Shown: in pieces, positions 18,590 through 28,655 of the stretch
How the letters are laid out: every line of letters starts with the position of its first letter
Numbering within the stretch: the first letter of the stretch is position 1
NCBI GenBank assembly: GCA_003427395.1
Contig: BFEA01000130.1
Location: 284,160-317,843 of the forward strand
Direction of reading: 5' to 3'
From: Chara braunii
Lineage: Eukaryota > Streptophyta > Charophyceae > Charales > Characeae
Length of the DNA stretch: 33,684 bases
Made by a program: the position numbers and the translations under genes
The notes under the pieces: generated by a model
The model's input: the letters and a program-made list of their open reading frames with translations, nothing else
Database searches by the model: none
Told to the model about the DNA's origin: nothing

Positions 18590-19110
18590 GTACCGTCAAG
18601 ATCAAAGATCTTGACAACAAAAAATATTAGCACCACTAGTGTAAGCATTAGTGGGGTCAAACGGGAAGGCCAAAAGAAAAATAAAAAGTAAAGAAACGAG
18701 TGATGGGAGGCATGGGAGCAATCCGAAAAATCTCGGATTGACCTCCCCAAAGAAAACGGAGCCAAAAGAGTCCCCATGTGAAAAATAGGCCTCCGGGAGA
18801 AAATCGGAGTACGGGGGCCCACCGTTTGGGAGAGAGGGAGGAAAACGGAGGCTCTTGTGGGCATAAGAAGACCACAAGTGCAGTCCGAGAAATAACAGAC
18901 TGACCCTTGAGCATGGAAAGGGCCAAAACAAAAAGGAGAGGCCTAGAAAAGGGCCTTAACGGCTAGTTGACACTTGGCTTGCAAAAAGAAAATAAAAAAC
19001 AAAAGAAAAAGAAAAGAAAATGAGACATGAGAGGGAATGAGTGAGTTGGCCGTCAGTAGGCACTGCTGAAAGTAGGGACTGCCAGTCCCTACTGTCCACA
19101 AGTGGAGGGG
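18590..19110 (+). repeat. Duplicated segment, copy 1
   Basis: Collinear with 20145-20690. Shared landmarks are TCAAGATCAA(A/C)GATCT, AAAAATATT, CACTAGTG, GTGATGGGAGG, the CCGA..TCGGA hairpin, AAAATCGGAG, GGCCTAGAAAA, TTGACACTTG, an AAAAGAAAAAGAAAAG tract, GAATGAG and TAGGGACTG near the end. It carries hairpins CAATCCGA/TCGGATTG (18719/18733) and CAGTC/GACTG (18881/18898), and ends in the 23-nt palindrome at 19071-19093. Confidence 0.65.
19071..19093. repeat. Near-perfect 23-nt palindrome
   Basis: AGTAGGGACTG, a central C, then CAGTCCCTACT. A diverged version (GTAGGGACTGACCGGTCCC) occurs at the matching place in copy 2 (about 20643-20661). Confidence 0.85.
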
Positions 19111-19154
<44 letters not shown>

Positions 19155-19331
19155 NNNNNNNNNNNNNNNNNNNNNNNNNNNNNNNNNNNNNNNNNNNNNN
19201 NNNNNNNNNNNNNNNNNNNNNNNNNNNNNNNNNNNNNNNNNNNNNNNNNNNNNNNNNNNNNNNNNNNNNNNNNNNNNNNNNNNNNNNNNNNNNNNNNNNN
19301 NNNNNNNNNNNNNNNNNNNNNNNNNNNNNNN
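19111..19331. other. Poly-A run and assembly gap
   Basis: About 44 A (19111-19154) run into 177 N (19155-19331). The gap probably reflects failure to assemble through the homopolymer. Reading frames through the N block are meaningless. Confidence 0.95.
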
Positions 19332-19344
19332 TTCTGGAATATGG

Positions 19345-19416
19345 CGGTTACAAAGGACTTTGATTTTCTTTGATTTTTGCAGAGAAAATCAAAGAAAATC
19401 AAGATCCCTTGCAACC
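19345..19416. repeat. Long hairpin with 18-bp perfect stem
   Basis: The stem core 19360-19377 (TTGATTTTCTTTGATTTT) pairs perfectly with 19385-19402 around loop TGCAGAG. Imperfect pairing extends outward (GGTTACAAAGGAC against GATCCCTTGCAACC), giving a stem of about 30 bp just right of the assembly gap. Confidence 0.85.
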
Positions 19417-19444
19417 GAAAAACAACGGATTATATAGGGGAGGC

Positions 19445-19765
19445 CAAACACATGTTTTAGGTGCACCGGAAACCAAAATGGAGACCGAATGCACTTGGGA
19501 GTTGACCGTTTTCCTTTCTTTCAGCTTGAGGCTAGTTGTGGGGTAGTGGGACTAGGAAAATGACCCTTACTGCAGTCCGAGTTACAACAGACTGCATGAA
19601 GAAGGGAAAGCACATGTTTTGGGTGCGTCCGGGGCCAATATTCAGCCCGGATGCACTTATAAATCAAACGCTTCATTTTCTTTTGGCATGAGGCATGTTG
19701 TGGGGCTGTGGGACTAGGAAAATGACCCTAGGTGCAGTCTGAGAAATAATGGACTACATAAGGAT
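19445..19765 (+). repeat. Tandem ~165-bp repeat, two diverged units
   Basis: Units about 19445-19607 and 19608-19765 share CACATGTTTT(A/G)GGTGC, GGATGCACTT-like blocks, TTGTGGGG, GTGGGACTAGGAAAATGACCCT and then a CAGTC(C/T)GAG...GACT hairpin. In the first unit the hairpin is TGCAGTC/GACTGCA (19571/19590). Confidence 0.7.
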
Positions 19766-20144
19766 GCCTAAGCCAAGAGAAAATGAGTCGCAGCGTGCCC
19801 AAGGGGCTAGAAAACGGCGTCGTAGGCATAGGAAAAATGAAAACGGTAAACGGTGACCGCGAGATGTGGATCTCATGACCGGAAATAATTGGCGCACTTG
19901 GGGCACGAGAGAAAAAGGAAAAAGGGCTGCCGGGGACATAGTGAGTCCCAAATAAAAATGGGACGTCAACCGGAGTGACGCGGGGGACTAAATGAACCCA
20001 AATAAAAAATGTCAAAAATTGGACTTTGTCGACATAGTCGCCTGTGGGACGGGAAAATGGGACTATCAAGGGGGAATGGCGGGGATGGGGAGCGTCCCAA
20101 GGAAAACCACTAGCCAATGTAGGGAATGGACACGCAAGGCAAAG
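19766..20144. other. Purine-rich spacer between duplicated segments
   Basis: No conserved protein recognised. Frames on the two strands overlap and are typical of GGGA/AAAA-rich repeat sequence. Confidence 0.4.
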
Positions 20145-20690
20145 GGCACCATCAAGATCAACGATCTCGACGGCGAAAAATATTCGCATCACAAACACAA
20201 GCACTAGTGGAGCTCAAACGAGAGTACCGGGAGTGAAAACAAGAAAAAATGGGTGATGGGAGGGCTGCCCAGCAGTCAGAGATATCTCGGACTAGTTAAG
20301 CATGAGAAAACAAGAGATCAAGGGACGCCACGCTGGAAAAAGGCTGTCAAAAGAAAATCGGAGCCAAGGGGACTCAAAATTGAGACTAACGGGAGCAAAA
20401 TGAGCCCCCTAGGAGTATGGGCATGCCATTTTTGAAATCCGAAGTGTAACGGCCAACAACTGACTATGAACCTGGCCATGAATGAGGTTTCAAGGCCTAG
20501 AAAAAGAGTGCACAACTATTTGACACTTGTCACAACAGAAATAAAAGAAAAAGAAAAGAAAAAGGGGAGAAAATGAAGGGAGAATGAGACAAAACAGGAG
20601 AAAAGGGTTGAGGGGAGTGTGCTGGCCTATTGGGACTGCTGCAGTAGGGACTGACCGGTCCCAATGATGACCTCATCCCTCCTAAAATGA
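20145..20690 (+). repeat. Duplicated segment, copy 2
   Basis: Collinear relative of 18590-19110. Contains the 20-nt dyad AGTCAGAGAT/ATCTCGGACT at 20274-20293 (one mismatched pair) in the place where copy 1 has CAATCCGA/TCGGATTG. Ends with CCCTCCT-AAAATGA-AGGAGGG (20677-20697) and the short palindrome CAGTCCGGATTG just after. Confidence 0.65.
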
Positions 20691-21570
20691 AGGAGGGCAG
20701 TCCGGATTGCAGAGCCATATCTCCACATTATCTGAATTAAAAAGAAGAAAATAAGATCAAATGCAAAGAAAAAATGACCGTTTTTTTTTTTTACCATGGA
20801 TCTGAGATTAGATCTCACGGAGGAGAGGAAACAACTGTTTTTTGTAGGCCAGCTCAAAACGACTAACTCCAGAATGAGGTGGCAACCAAAAGCAGAAAGA
20901 AACAAAAGAGGGAAAGAGACAAAACAATGCATTTGACCCAAAAGAAAATCCGGATGCACAAAAAATTGCAAAATTGAACTTAGAGGCTCAAATCTGAAGC
21001 AAGGGTCACTAGAGGGTAGCTCGGAATATTGTTGGCCTTGGATCTCAGCCTGATCCAAGGCTGAAAATGTGCTGCCACATGGAAAAATGCTCCGGCCTAT
21101 CCAAGGGAGGCCAAAATCAGAAAGAGTCGAGAAAGAAAAAGACTCATTAGGCCTTTTTCTCTCAAGTAAAGTTGCCCCTTGGGCATTAGGACCCCAGGGG
21201 GCAACATGTTTGAGGTGGAAAAAAAACCGAGAGAGGCCAAAAGGCAATCCGAGTTGGTATCAACCACTCGGACTGCATGTACTTGGCCAAAATGAGGTCC
21301 AGGTACCTCTGGAAGGGCCTAGAAGTGAAATTTTGCCTCGGGGGTACCTCGTTTCACCTCAAGGTACATGGGGAGACCCATGGGCTGGCTGGACTGATGT
21401 TTGCAGCCCACATAAGCTAGGAATTCAGTCCACCACATTCACAATTGCATGAGGAGTGCCCATGCTGCTGGGATGAACCCATGAGAGCACTACACTCACT
21501 TGGAGTGAGGAGAGGGGAACCCCTGCCAGTTTGAGAGCTTAGAGGAGACTAGGAGCTAGGGAGAAGAGCT
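20691..21570. other. Hairpin-rich non-coding stretch
   Basis: Perfect 9-bp hairpin CCTTGGATC/GATCCAAGG (21036/21052, loop TCAGCCT). Imperfect stem GTTGCCCCTTGGG/CCCCAGGGGGCAAC near 21170-21204. Stem GCAATCCGAGT/ACTCGGACTGC (21247-21279). The 127-residue open frame at 21069-21452 runs through all of these dyads and shows no domain, so I do not annotate it as a gene. Confidence 0.55.
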
Positions 21571-21837
21571 ATGGAGGCTAGTGATGGTGGGATTGGTATT
21601 GGGGAAGTGATCCGCCATAGCCCCCAGGGTGTGAGGAAAAGAGAGAGGCTAGAGAGAGTCTCATTAGCCCTCGTAGAGGGAAGGACTCCATACCATGGTC
21701 ATAGGAGTTTGTGGCAACTTGGGAGGAGGTGAGAAAGGAAGGAGAGAGGCTTGAGAAAGGAGGAAGTCATAGCCAAGGAGGAGGAAGCCTAATCAAGATA
21801 AAGACTTAATCCCCAAGATATCAACAAGGTGAGTGGG
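21571..21837 (+). other. Leader-like sequence with short ORF and a splice-donor-like site
   Basis: ATG at 21571 opens a 53-codon frame (MEASDGGIGIGEVIRHSP ...) closed at 21732. The sequence then continues purine-rich to CAACAAG|GTGAGTGG at about 21829-21831, a good donor consensus, right before the CTT tract. It may be an exon/leader of an element or gene, but no acceptor or downstream exon could be tied to it. Confidence 0.2.
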
Positions 21838-21848
21838 AGGGAGAAGAT

Positions 21849-22137
21849 GCTTCTTCTTCTTCTTCTTCTTCTTCTTCTTCTTCTTCTCCTTCTTCTTCTT
21901 TTTCTTCCTCTTCTTCTTCCTCTTCTACTTCGTCTTCTTCTTCTTCTTCTCCCCCTTCTCCTTCTTGTCCCTTTTTCTTCTTTCTTCTCTCTTCTCTCCT
22001 CCTTCCTCCTCCTTCTCCTATCCTCCTTCTTCATCTCCATCCTGTTCTTTTTTTTCCCCCTCCCCCCTTCTTCATCTTCTTCTTCCTCATCTCCTTCTTC
22101 TTCTTCTTCCTCTCTTTCCCCCCCTTTTTGATCTAGC
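21849..22137. repeat. (CTT)n-derived homopyrimidine tract, ~290 bp
   Basis: About 14 clean CTT units followed by degenerate CTT/CCT/TTTC sequence, almost purely pyrimidine on the plus strand. All open frames here (poly Leu, Phe, Ser or Arg/Glu) are artefacts. Confidence 0.9.
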
Positions 22138-22149
22138 ATAGAGCTTGTT

Positions 22150-23410
22150 TTTCACTCATAGGCAAGTAGATGATGCTCCGATTCTTCCATGATTGATTCC
22201 TTGCTCAATACTTGTGATTTGGGCTAGTGTAACTCTCACCTTTCACTCATATGCAAGTACGTGATACTCCGATTCTTCCTTGATTGGTTCCTTGCTTAAT
22301 ACTTGTGATTTGGGCTAGTGCGACTCTTGCTTTTCACTCATATGCAAGTAGGTGATGTTCCAATTCTTCCTTGATTGATTCCTAGCTCAATACTTGTGAT
22401 TTGGGCTAGTGTAACTCTCACCTTTCACTCATATGCAAGTAGGTGATACTCCGATTCTTCCTTGATTGATTCTTTGCTCAATACTTGTGATTTGGGCTAG
22501 TGTAACTCTTGCTTTTCACTCATGTGCAAGTAGGTGATACTCCGATTCTTCCATGATTGATTCCTTGCTCAATACATGTGATTTAGGCTAGTGTAACTCT
22601 TGCTTTTCACTCATGTGTAAGTAGGTGATACTCCAATTCTTCCATGATTGATTCCTTGTTCAATACGTGTGATTTGGGCTAGTGTGACTCTTGCTTTTCA
22701 CTTATGTGCAAGTAGGTGATATTCCGATTCGTCCATTATTGATTCCTTGCTCAATACTTGTGATTTGGGCTAGTGTAAGTCTTGCTTTTCACTCATGTGC
22801 AAGTAGGTGACACTCCCATTTTCCCATGATTGATTCCTTGCTCAATACTTGTGATTTAGGCTAGTGTGACTCTCACCTTTCACTCATATGCAACTAGGTG
22901 ATACTCCGATTCTTCCTTGATTTATTCCTTGCTCAATACTTGTGATTTGGGCTAGTATAACTTTTGCTTTTCACTCATGTGCAGGTAGGTGATACTCCGA
23001 TTCTTCCATGATTGATTCCTCGCTCCATACTTGTGATTTGGGGTAGTGAAACTCTTGCTTTTCACTCATGTGCACGTAGGTGATGATCCGATTCTTCCAT
23101 GATTGACTCTTTACCCAATACTTGTGATTTGGACTAATGTAACTCTTGCTTTTCACTAATGTGCAAGTAGGTGATACTCCGATTCTTCCTTGATTGATTC
23201 CTTGCTCGATACTTGTGATTTGGGCTAGTGTAACGCTTGCCTTTCACTCATGTGCAAGTAGGTGATACCCCGATTTTTCCATGATTGATTCCTTGCTCAA
23301 CACTTGTGATTTAGCCTAATGCAACTCTTGCTTTTCACTCATGTGCTAGTAGGTGATGTTCCGACTCTTCCATGATTGATCTCGCACTCAATACTTGGGT
23401 GTTGAAACTA
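22150..23410 (+). repeat. 91-bp satellite array, about 14 units
   Basis: The marker TTTCACTCAT (or a one-base variant) recurs at 22150, 22241, 22332, 22423, 22514, 22605, 22696, 22787, 22878, 22969, 23060, 23151, 23242 and 23333: an exact 91-bp period. Each unit continues GCAAGTAGGTGATACTCCGA, then CTTGATTGATTCCTTGCTCA, then TGTGATTTGGGCTAGTGTAA. Units differ mainly by point substitutions such as TCACC or TTGCT before the marker. 91 is not a multiple of three, so the array is not coding. Confidence 0.95.
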
Positions 23411-24190
23411 ACCTAGCATGTGTTCGTCAGCCCCCGTGTTCTATTCGAACGCGGTAATTGGGGAGTAGGTAGGCTGTTTTTTTTTTTAACTGTTTGAACC
23501 TTTGCTGTCGATTCTGCTGATGAACTGCTGTAGGACTGTGTTTGCTGCTAGAGTCTGGCCAGCCAAACTGCTGCAACTGCAAGCAAAGAGTAATTGACCT
23601 CCCACCGGTGCAAAGACCACGTGGAAAATGGCAAACGGGCCAATGTGGCGGAAGCACGTCAATAACAATGCTGTCAAAACATGAGTATGGGGTCTGAGAT
23701 TTCTCAAACCTCATATCCTAGACATAAACAGATGGCCTGCAGACCCAGCACACCATCGGAGTCCGTTTTTATGAAAAATCAGAAAATGGACTTCCCCGAA
23801 CTGTTCACCTTGAAACCGGACGGCGCCCGAAACAGGGAAATAGGCCCAAACGGCGTCGGAATCACACCAAATTTTGCAGAGGCCTTCCCTGTGACACGGT
23901 GAGAGGGCCCATCAAATTTGGAGTGATTCTGATGTCGTCTGGGGTAGAAAATATAGACCTGTGTGTTCCGATTTTCCATACTTAGCAAAAAAAAAAAAAA
24001 AAACCAGCAAAACGGCAAACTGCCGAAAATCTGCAAATCTGGGATTTTTTTGCAAATTCTGTTTGTTGCAAATCTGTGTTTTTTGCATGCCAGCTGTACG
24101 TTTGATGCTGTAGGACTGTGTTTTGTGTCCCGGGATAGGAGATGTGACGGGAGACGAACCCGGACACTTAGGCTAGGAGGCGCCACTGAG
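23411..24190. other. LTR-like non-coding stretch
   Basis: Sits between two tandem arrays. The phrase GCTGTAGGACTGTGTTT occurs at about 23528 and again at about 24106. The middle (about 23800-23950, ACCGGACGGCGCCCGAAACAG and following) has the flavour of plant Ty3-type LTR or leader sequence, but no TG...CA boundaries, primer-binding site or paired LTR could be identified. A 17-18 A run is at 23986-24003. Confidence 0.25.
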
Positions 24191-24195
24191 CACCA

Positions 24196-24660
24196 TCTTC
24201 CACCTTCTTCCTTCACCATCTTCTTCACCCACCCACCATGGCCAGCCCCTTTCCACCTTCTTCCTCCACCACCTCCTTCACCCATCCACCATAGTCAACC
24301 ACCTTGCACCTTCTTCCTCCACCACCTCCTACACCCATCCACCATAGCCAACCACCTTTCACCTTCTTCCTCCACCATCTCCTACACCCATCCACCATAG
24401 CCAACCACCTTNCACCTTCTTCCTCCACCACCTCCTACACCCATCCACCATAGCCAGCCACCTTCCTCCTTCTTCCTCCACCACCTCCTAAACCCATCCA
24501 CCATAGCCAACCATCTTCCACCTTCTTTCTCCACCATCTCCTACACCCATCCACCATAACCAACCATTTTCCACCTTCTTCCTCCACCTCCTCCTACACC
24601 CATCCACCATAGCCAGCCACCTTGCACCTTCCTCCCCCACTACCTCCCTCCACCCCCCAA
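24196..24660 (-). repeat. 53-bp pyrimidine-rich tandem repeat, about nine units
   Basis: CACCTTCTTC or variants recur at 24201, 24254, 24307, 24360, 24413, 24466, 24519, 24572 and 24625 (exact 53-bp steps). Units read CCACCACCTCCTACACCCAT then CCACCATAGCCAACCACC. One N at 24412. The Gly/Trp-rich frames on the minus strand are repeat artefacts. Confidence 0.9.
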
Positions 24661-24753
24661 GGGTTGTAAGGCAAGGAAGGGCACCAAGGGGCGCAAGAGA
24701 CTTTAGGTAGGACGAGTAGGACAAGCCAAGGTGTTAGATTGATTAGGAATAGG

Positions 24754-24756
<3 letters not shown>

Positions 24757-24829
<73 letters not shown>
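24757..24829. repeat. (TC)n microsatellite
   Basis: About 36 uninterrupted TC units, followed by a degenerate pyrimidine-rich tract to about 24900. Confidence 0.95.
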
Positions 24830-24834
<5 letters not shown>

Positions 24835-24899
24835 CCTCTCTCCCTCTCTTTCCCTTTCTCCCTCTCTCCTTCTCTCCCATCCTCCCCCTCTTTCTCTCT

Positions 24900-27775
24900 T
24901 GCTTGAGCCTTGACCTTCACCTCTTACCCCTTCCCTCTCTTCCCTCAACGACATGTGACTAACCCTTCCCCTCTCACTTGTTACATTGCCAAGGAACGAA
25001 CGGTAAACAACACGGTCCTCACTTGGTGGAGAAAGAGGGCAAGGGGAGGGCTGTCGGTCCCTTGTGCCACCAAGAAGGAAAGAAAACGAGACTGTTTGAG
25101 AAAATCGAGAAGGCGAATTCCTTGAAATCGGAGGGTTGAAAGCTTTAGACAAGGTCAGTTGACTCATCCATTTTCCCCGACTGTATGGCTAAGGAGATGG
25201 CATGACTTGATTGTGGAAAGGAAGAGCGAGTTGAAGGAAACTTGGATAAAGGAAAGAGACTTAGGCTTGTGGGAAGGGCAATGTGTTGACCCCAATGGGG
25301 GATTGTATTGGTCCTTGCTTTTGTGTCGATTTGTGCAGGTGAGTAGCTTAGGATGAGTTGAGCGGGACCGGGTCCACGGTACGCGGGCAAACGGGGAAGA
25401 TGAGGATCGGATGGGAAGGCCATACACCTAGCGTAAACTCTAAGCGCCGGCGGACCTTGATAAAAGATGCTTGGAACAAAGGGTCGAAAACGGGATGTGG
25501 CTTTGCAGGATGAATGTGTGCCTTGACTCTTTGCGTGTAATATGAAAGTCCGAAAGGACTAAGGGCGAGCGACGGATGTATGAATGTGATGCGTATGTTA
25601 AGCAAAAAAATATATATACGTAGGGGCTAGGGGAATGGACGGCGCTGCCGCAACGCGATGATGCCATAAAGATTGTTGTGCTTAGTGAAAAGGTGCGTGG
25701 CCCAAGGATGACGCTTGACCTACGCATAAAAGAAGACGAATTCTCAACGAACTCCCTGGACTACTTGTGTATTGGAAGGAGCAATTGCCTGACCACACTT
25801 AAGTGAATCAAGAAAACGCCGCGAGTGACCGTAAAGCTACCATCTAGCACGAGAGCGGAGCTACATCCTCAATGTAAAACCCTCTCGCAAACGGTCCATC
25901 CCCATCCATCTCAATGCACTAGGTGGGGGTGCCCCTGTGACAAGTGGCCCGCGCCCTGAGCGTGAGCGTGGGCCAGCCGAGCCAACTGGGACCCGCAGTG
26001 GGGTTAGACTCGAAAGTCTAACAGGGTACGACCCTACAAAAAATGGTGCAGGTGCCGGGTATGGGGTTAAATTGACCCTTACGATTCCGGAGGGGGCGCC
26101 CAACGCATGATCGTGTACATAATCGAAGAGAAGGAATTTGAACTTGGGCATGCTTTTCTCTTGAGAGAATCAAATTTGAGGGCGGCTGGGCGCATGGCAT
26201 GGCCATGCCTGGAGGTATAACATGTATCTTGTGCAGTTGATCAGCCATCTCCTTACGGAATGACTCTAGCTCTCCTTCGTCCGGTGCCGGTGTTCGCCCA
26301 GTTCGGGGGGAGCCTTGGGCGAGTCGCAGGTCGACCCTTTTTCTTCGTGTCAAAGAAGGGTTCCGGTTACCTAGCAGGCGGTTGGTGTTCCGGTTTCGGC
26401 TGGGCCCAACAACAATCCCACGGCGGAGTGATCCGACCGTTGGGTGTTTTTCTTCCTTCTTCTTCTGAGCCCAATGGGCTCATGCACTTTGCACTTTTAA
26501 AATGTTTGAAGGAACCCATATGAACACAAACAGTCATCAAGAAGGAACGATCCTACCCTATGAACGGACAAACAAACTAAGATAAAGGGGAATGAAGGGA
26601 GTTGCTAGACTCCAAGGAACAACTAGCTCACCCTTGAAGATTCTCACGAAAAGGAACCATCCACTATGTATGGAGGTAAGGGGAGTGACACTCATGGTCC
26701 CGAGAGAAGATTATGAGGCATGGGTAGGAAGCGCTGGGTGCACCAAGGGAAAGACACTTGTATTATGTGTGTCCCACTTGGGACTTGTGGCTTGCATGAT
26801 GGGGTTTGAGCGTCCTGCCTTTCGAAAGGAAATGATGGGTCTGCACTGGCTGGTGCGAGTTGCGAAACGTCGTTCTCTTTGAAGTTCGCCGAGTTTTCGT
26901 GTGTGGAGGTCGGGCCACCGGACTGTCAGGAAGGAGTTGGTCTCGCCGGTTGATTAGTAGCATTCCTTCCGGGCGGACCGAGCATTGCTTGGCATCGTGC
27001 TAGGCGGGGTGTGAAATGTCTCCTCAGGCGGGGTGACTGTTTGTCGGCAGGCGGCAGGGGGACCACTGCATACGAGGCAAGGAGGGAGCCTGAAAGACGA
27101 TTAGTAGCTTTTCGTAGCACGGCTTGGGAAAGACTCATTCTTAGCGGACCGATGGAAGTGAATGCCCAGACGACTGACTTTTGTCCCTATATTTAGGCGC
27201 ACGGGGTAACCCTCGGTGTCGGTATGGATGTGCAAAAGCGGCGAGACGGGATGGGGTATTCTGAGCGAAAGGAAAGGGCCTATGCCTTGCCGGAGCTTGG
27301 GTACCGCGCTCGCGACGGTTGAGCTGCGCTTGAGGTATGGGATAAAACTCTACCGATAGTACCAGCGGAGAGACCAATTGGGAAAAAGCCGGTGAGGAGA
27401 TGACCGGCCTGTATGTGAGAATTGCCTGAGTTTTTCTTTTTGTATCCTCCTCTGTAAAAGGTTGCATGAGATTGAGCTGTTGGAAGGGGCAAGAAATTCT
27501 AAGTCTATTCTTACCCCCTGCCTAAGTCTGCACGAGTGAGAGAAGACTGGAAGGAAGGTAGGGGTCAGTTGAAATGGAACCAAGAAAAGGAATGTGTGAC
27601 GTGGTGACCGAGCGAGGGTACTATGAGGAATGAAATCTGGGGAAAGGGGAGGTAAGCTAGCGGGACCCGAATGAGGCGTCTGAAATGATTCCCATCCAAG
27701 AAGTAGGTTAGTCTGACCAAAGGGGGCCGTGCGGTACTCTCGTATGGAAAACAGAGACTGGGGCTGAGACTCAAG
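24900..27775. other. ~2.9 kb without a recognisable gene
   Basis: Balanced to G-rich sequence. The only weak protein-like signal is at 26592-26882 (plus), where a frame starting MKGVARLQGTT reads EVRGVTLMVPREDYEAWVG about 27 residues in. This faintly recalls the N-terminal KGGVEMPVP motif of the A-D gene family downstream, and later family motifs are not found. Minus-strand frames at 25861-26353 show no domain. Confidence 0.35.
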
Positions 27776-28600
27776 ATGGTGCGGTGGTTGTCATCCCCAA
27801 TCTATTCCAGCGGTCCGGAAATGTCGATAGACGTAAGAGACGGGGTATCCGTCGTCCTCCCGGAAGAAGGAATGTGGACGAACCTGGAACCAGCTTATGA
27901 AACGGTGATGCTAGACGAGAAGGGCACGTTCCTCTGGATAGAGACAATATGGACTTATGTCAGCCTGACAAGATTGTCACCAAGCTTAATGAATTTGGAA
28001 TTATGAGGGACGGTGGAAGCCCGCGGGTGGGTCTACCTATCCCAGGATAGCGAAAATGCGATGGTAATAGGCTTGGTCTTGGGAACAGCTCCAGACTCGC
28101 TATTTAGGCAGGCGGAACGTGAGGTAACATGAGCTGCGCGTCAGCGTCAGCGAGCAGAAATGGAAATAGAAAAACTAGAGGTACGGGTGAAACTCGGAGA
28201 TAAAAGGAATATGAGACGGCCCCTCCGAATGATGAGGTGCGTACTGCCCCCGTTTCTGGTGGACGCAGTCTTCGGGGGCCGGACTAGATTGGAACAGATA
28301 TGTCAGTCCATGACACGCTTGGGGCTGTATCAGTGTGCCCGACAGGACTTCTTCAGGTTGTCGGTAGAAATGGGACCCTTCGGGTTTGGGGGAAACTGGG
28401 CGGAGGAATTAGCCGAAATGTTGAAGAACCTTAGCACCGATGGTGTCTATGTTCTTAGCCCGGTGCATTGGCAGATAATTTACTGGAATGTGACAATAGG
28501 GGAGACCTTCTTAGGGGGGCTAAAAGAGTTGTTCTATGACGAGGAGGATGAGTTCAGCGATAGTGAGGGCGATGACGAGATAGAAGATTGGGATTTCTGA
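27776..28600 (+). pseudogene. Gene family member A (unrecognised family, two in-frame stops)
   Basis: First of four tandem related genes. The start ATGG (27776) has A at -3. One frame continues to TGA at 28598, broken only by TGA at 28004 and 28130. Motifs shared with B-D, in order: a GVSVVLP strand after ~28 residues (GV.V.LP in the family); FLWIETIW; GWVYLSQD; LPPFLVDAVFGG; ARQDFFRLSVEMGPFGFGG followed by WAEELAEML; and WQIIYWNVTIGETFLGGLKELF; then an acidic tail (DEEDEFSDSEGDDEIEDWDF). The family motif order is kept through both stops, so these are lesions in one gene or recoded positions. No transmembrane segment, signal peptide, metal-binding cluster or known catalytic motif is visible. 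Only 55 bp separate its end from the start of B. I cannot assign a function. Confidence 0.6.
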
Positions 28601-28655
28601 GGAGTGAGGCTTACCGGGGGAAAATGGGTGGTTGACTTTGTGCAGGGAGAAAACG

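Noticed and set aside
18148-18864. 238-residue open frame on the minus strand
   Set aside because: Most of it is the translated 26-bp minisatellite (repeated Pro/Val/Gly phrases). The rest lies in duplicated non-coding sequence.
18956-19437. Open frames spanning the N block
   Set aside because: They consist of poly-Lys/Phe and unknown residues across an assembly gap and have no meaning.
21251-21263. Primer-binding site complementary to initiator tRNA (TGGTATCAACCAC)
   Set aside because: Only the first eight bases fit the usual plant site, the word is the loop of a hairpin, and no LTR ends just upstream.
21069-21452. 127-residue open frame on the plus strand
   Set aside because: It runs through several strong hairpins in a repeat region, shows no domain and has no homologous frame in the related duplicated segment.
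22150-23410. CRISPR-like array
   Set aside because: The 91-bp units are head-to-tail satellites without unique spacers, no cas-like genes are present, and the DNA is eukaryotic.
24196-24660. CRISPR-like or Gly-rich protein gene
   Set aside because: The whole 53-bp unit repeats, leaving no spacers, and the period is not a multiple of three.
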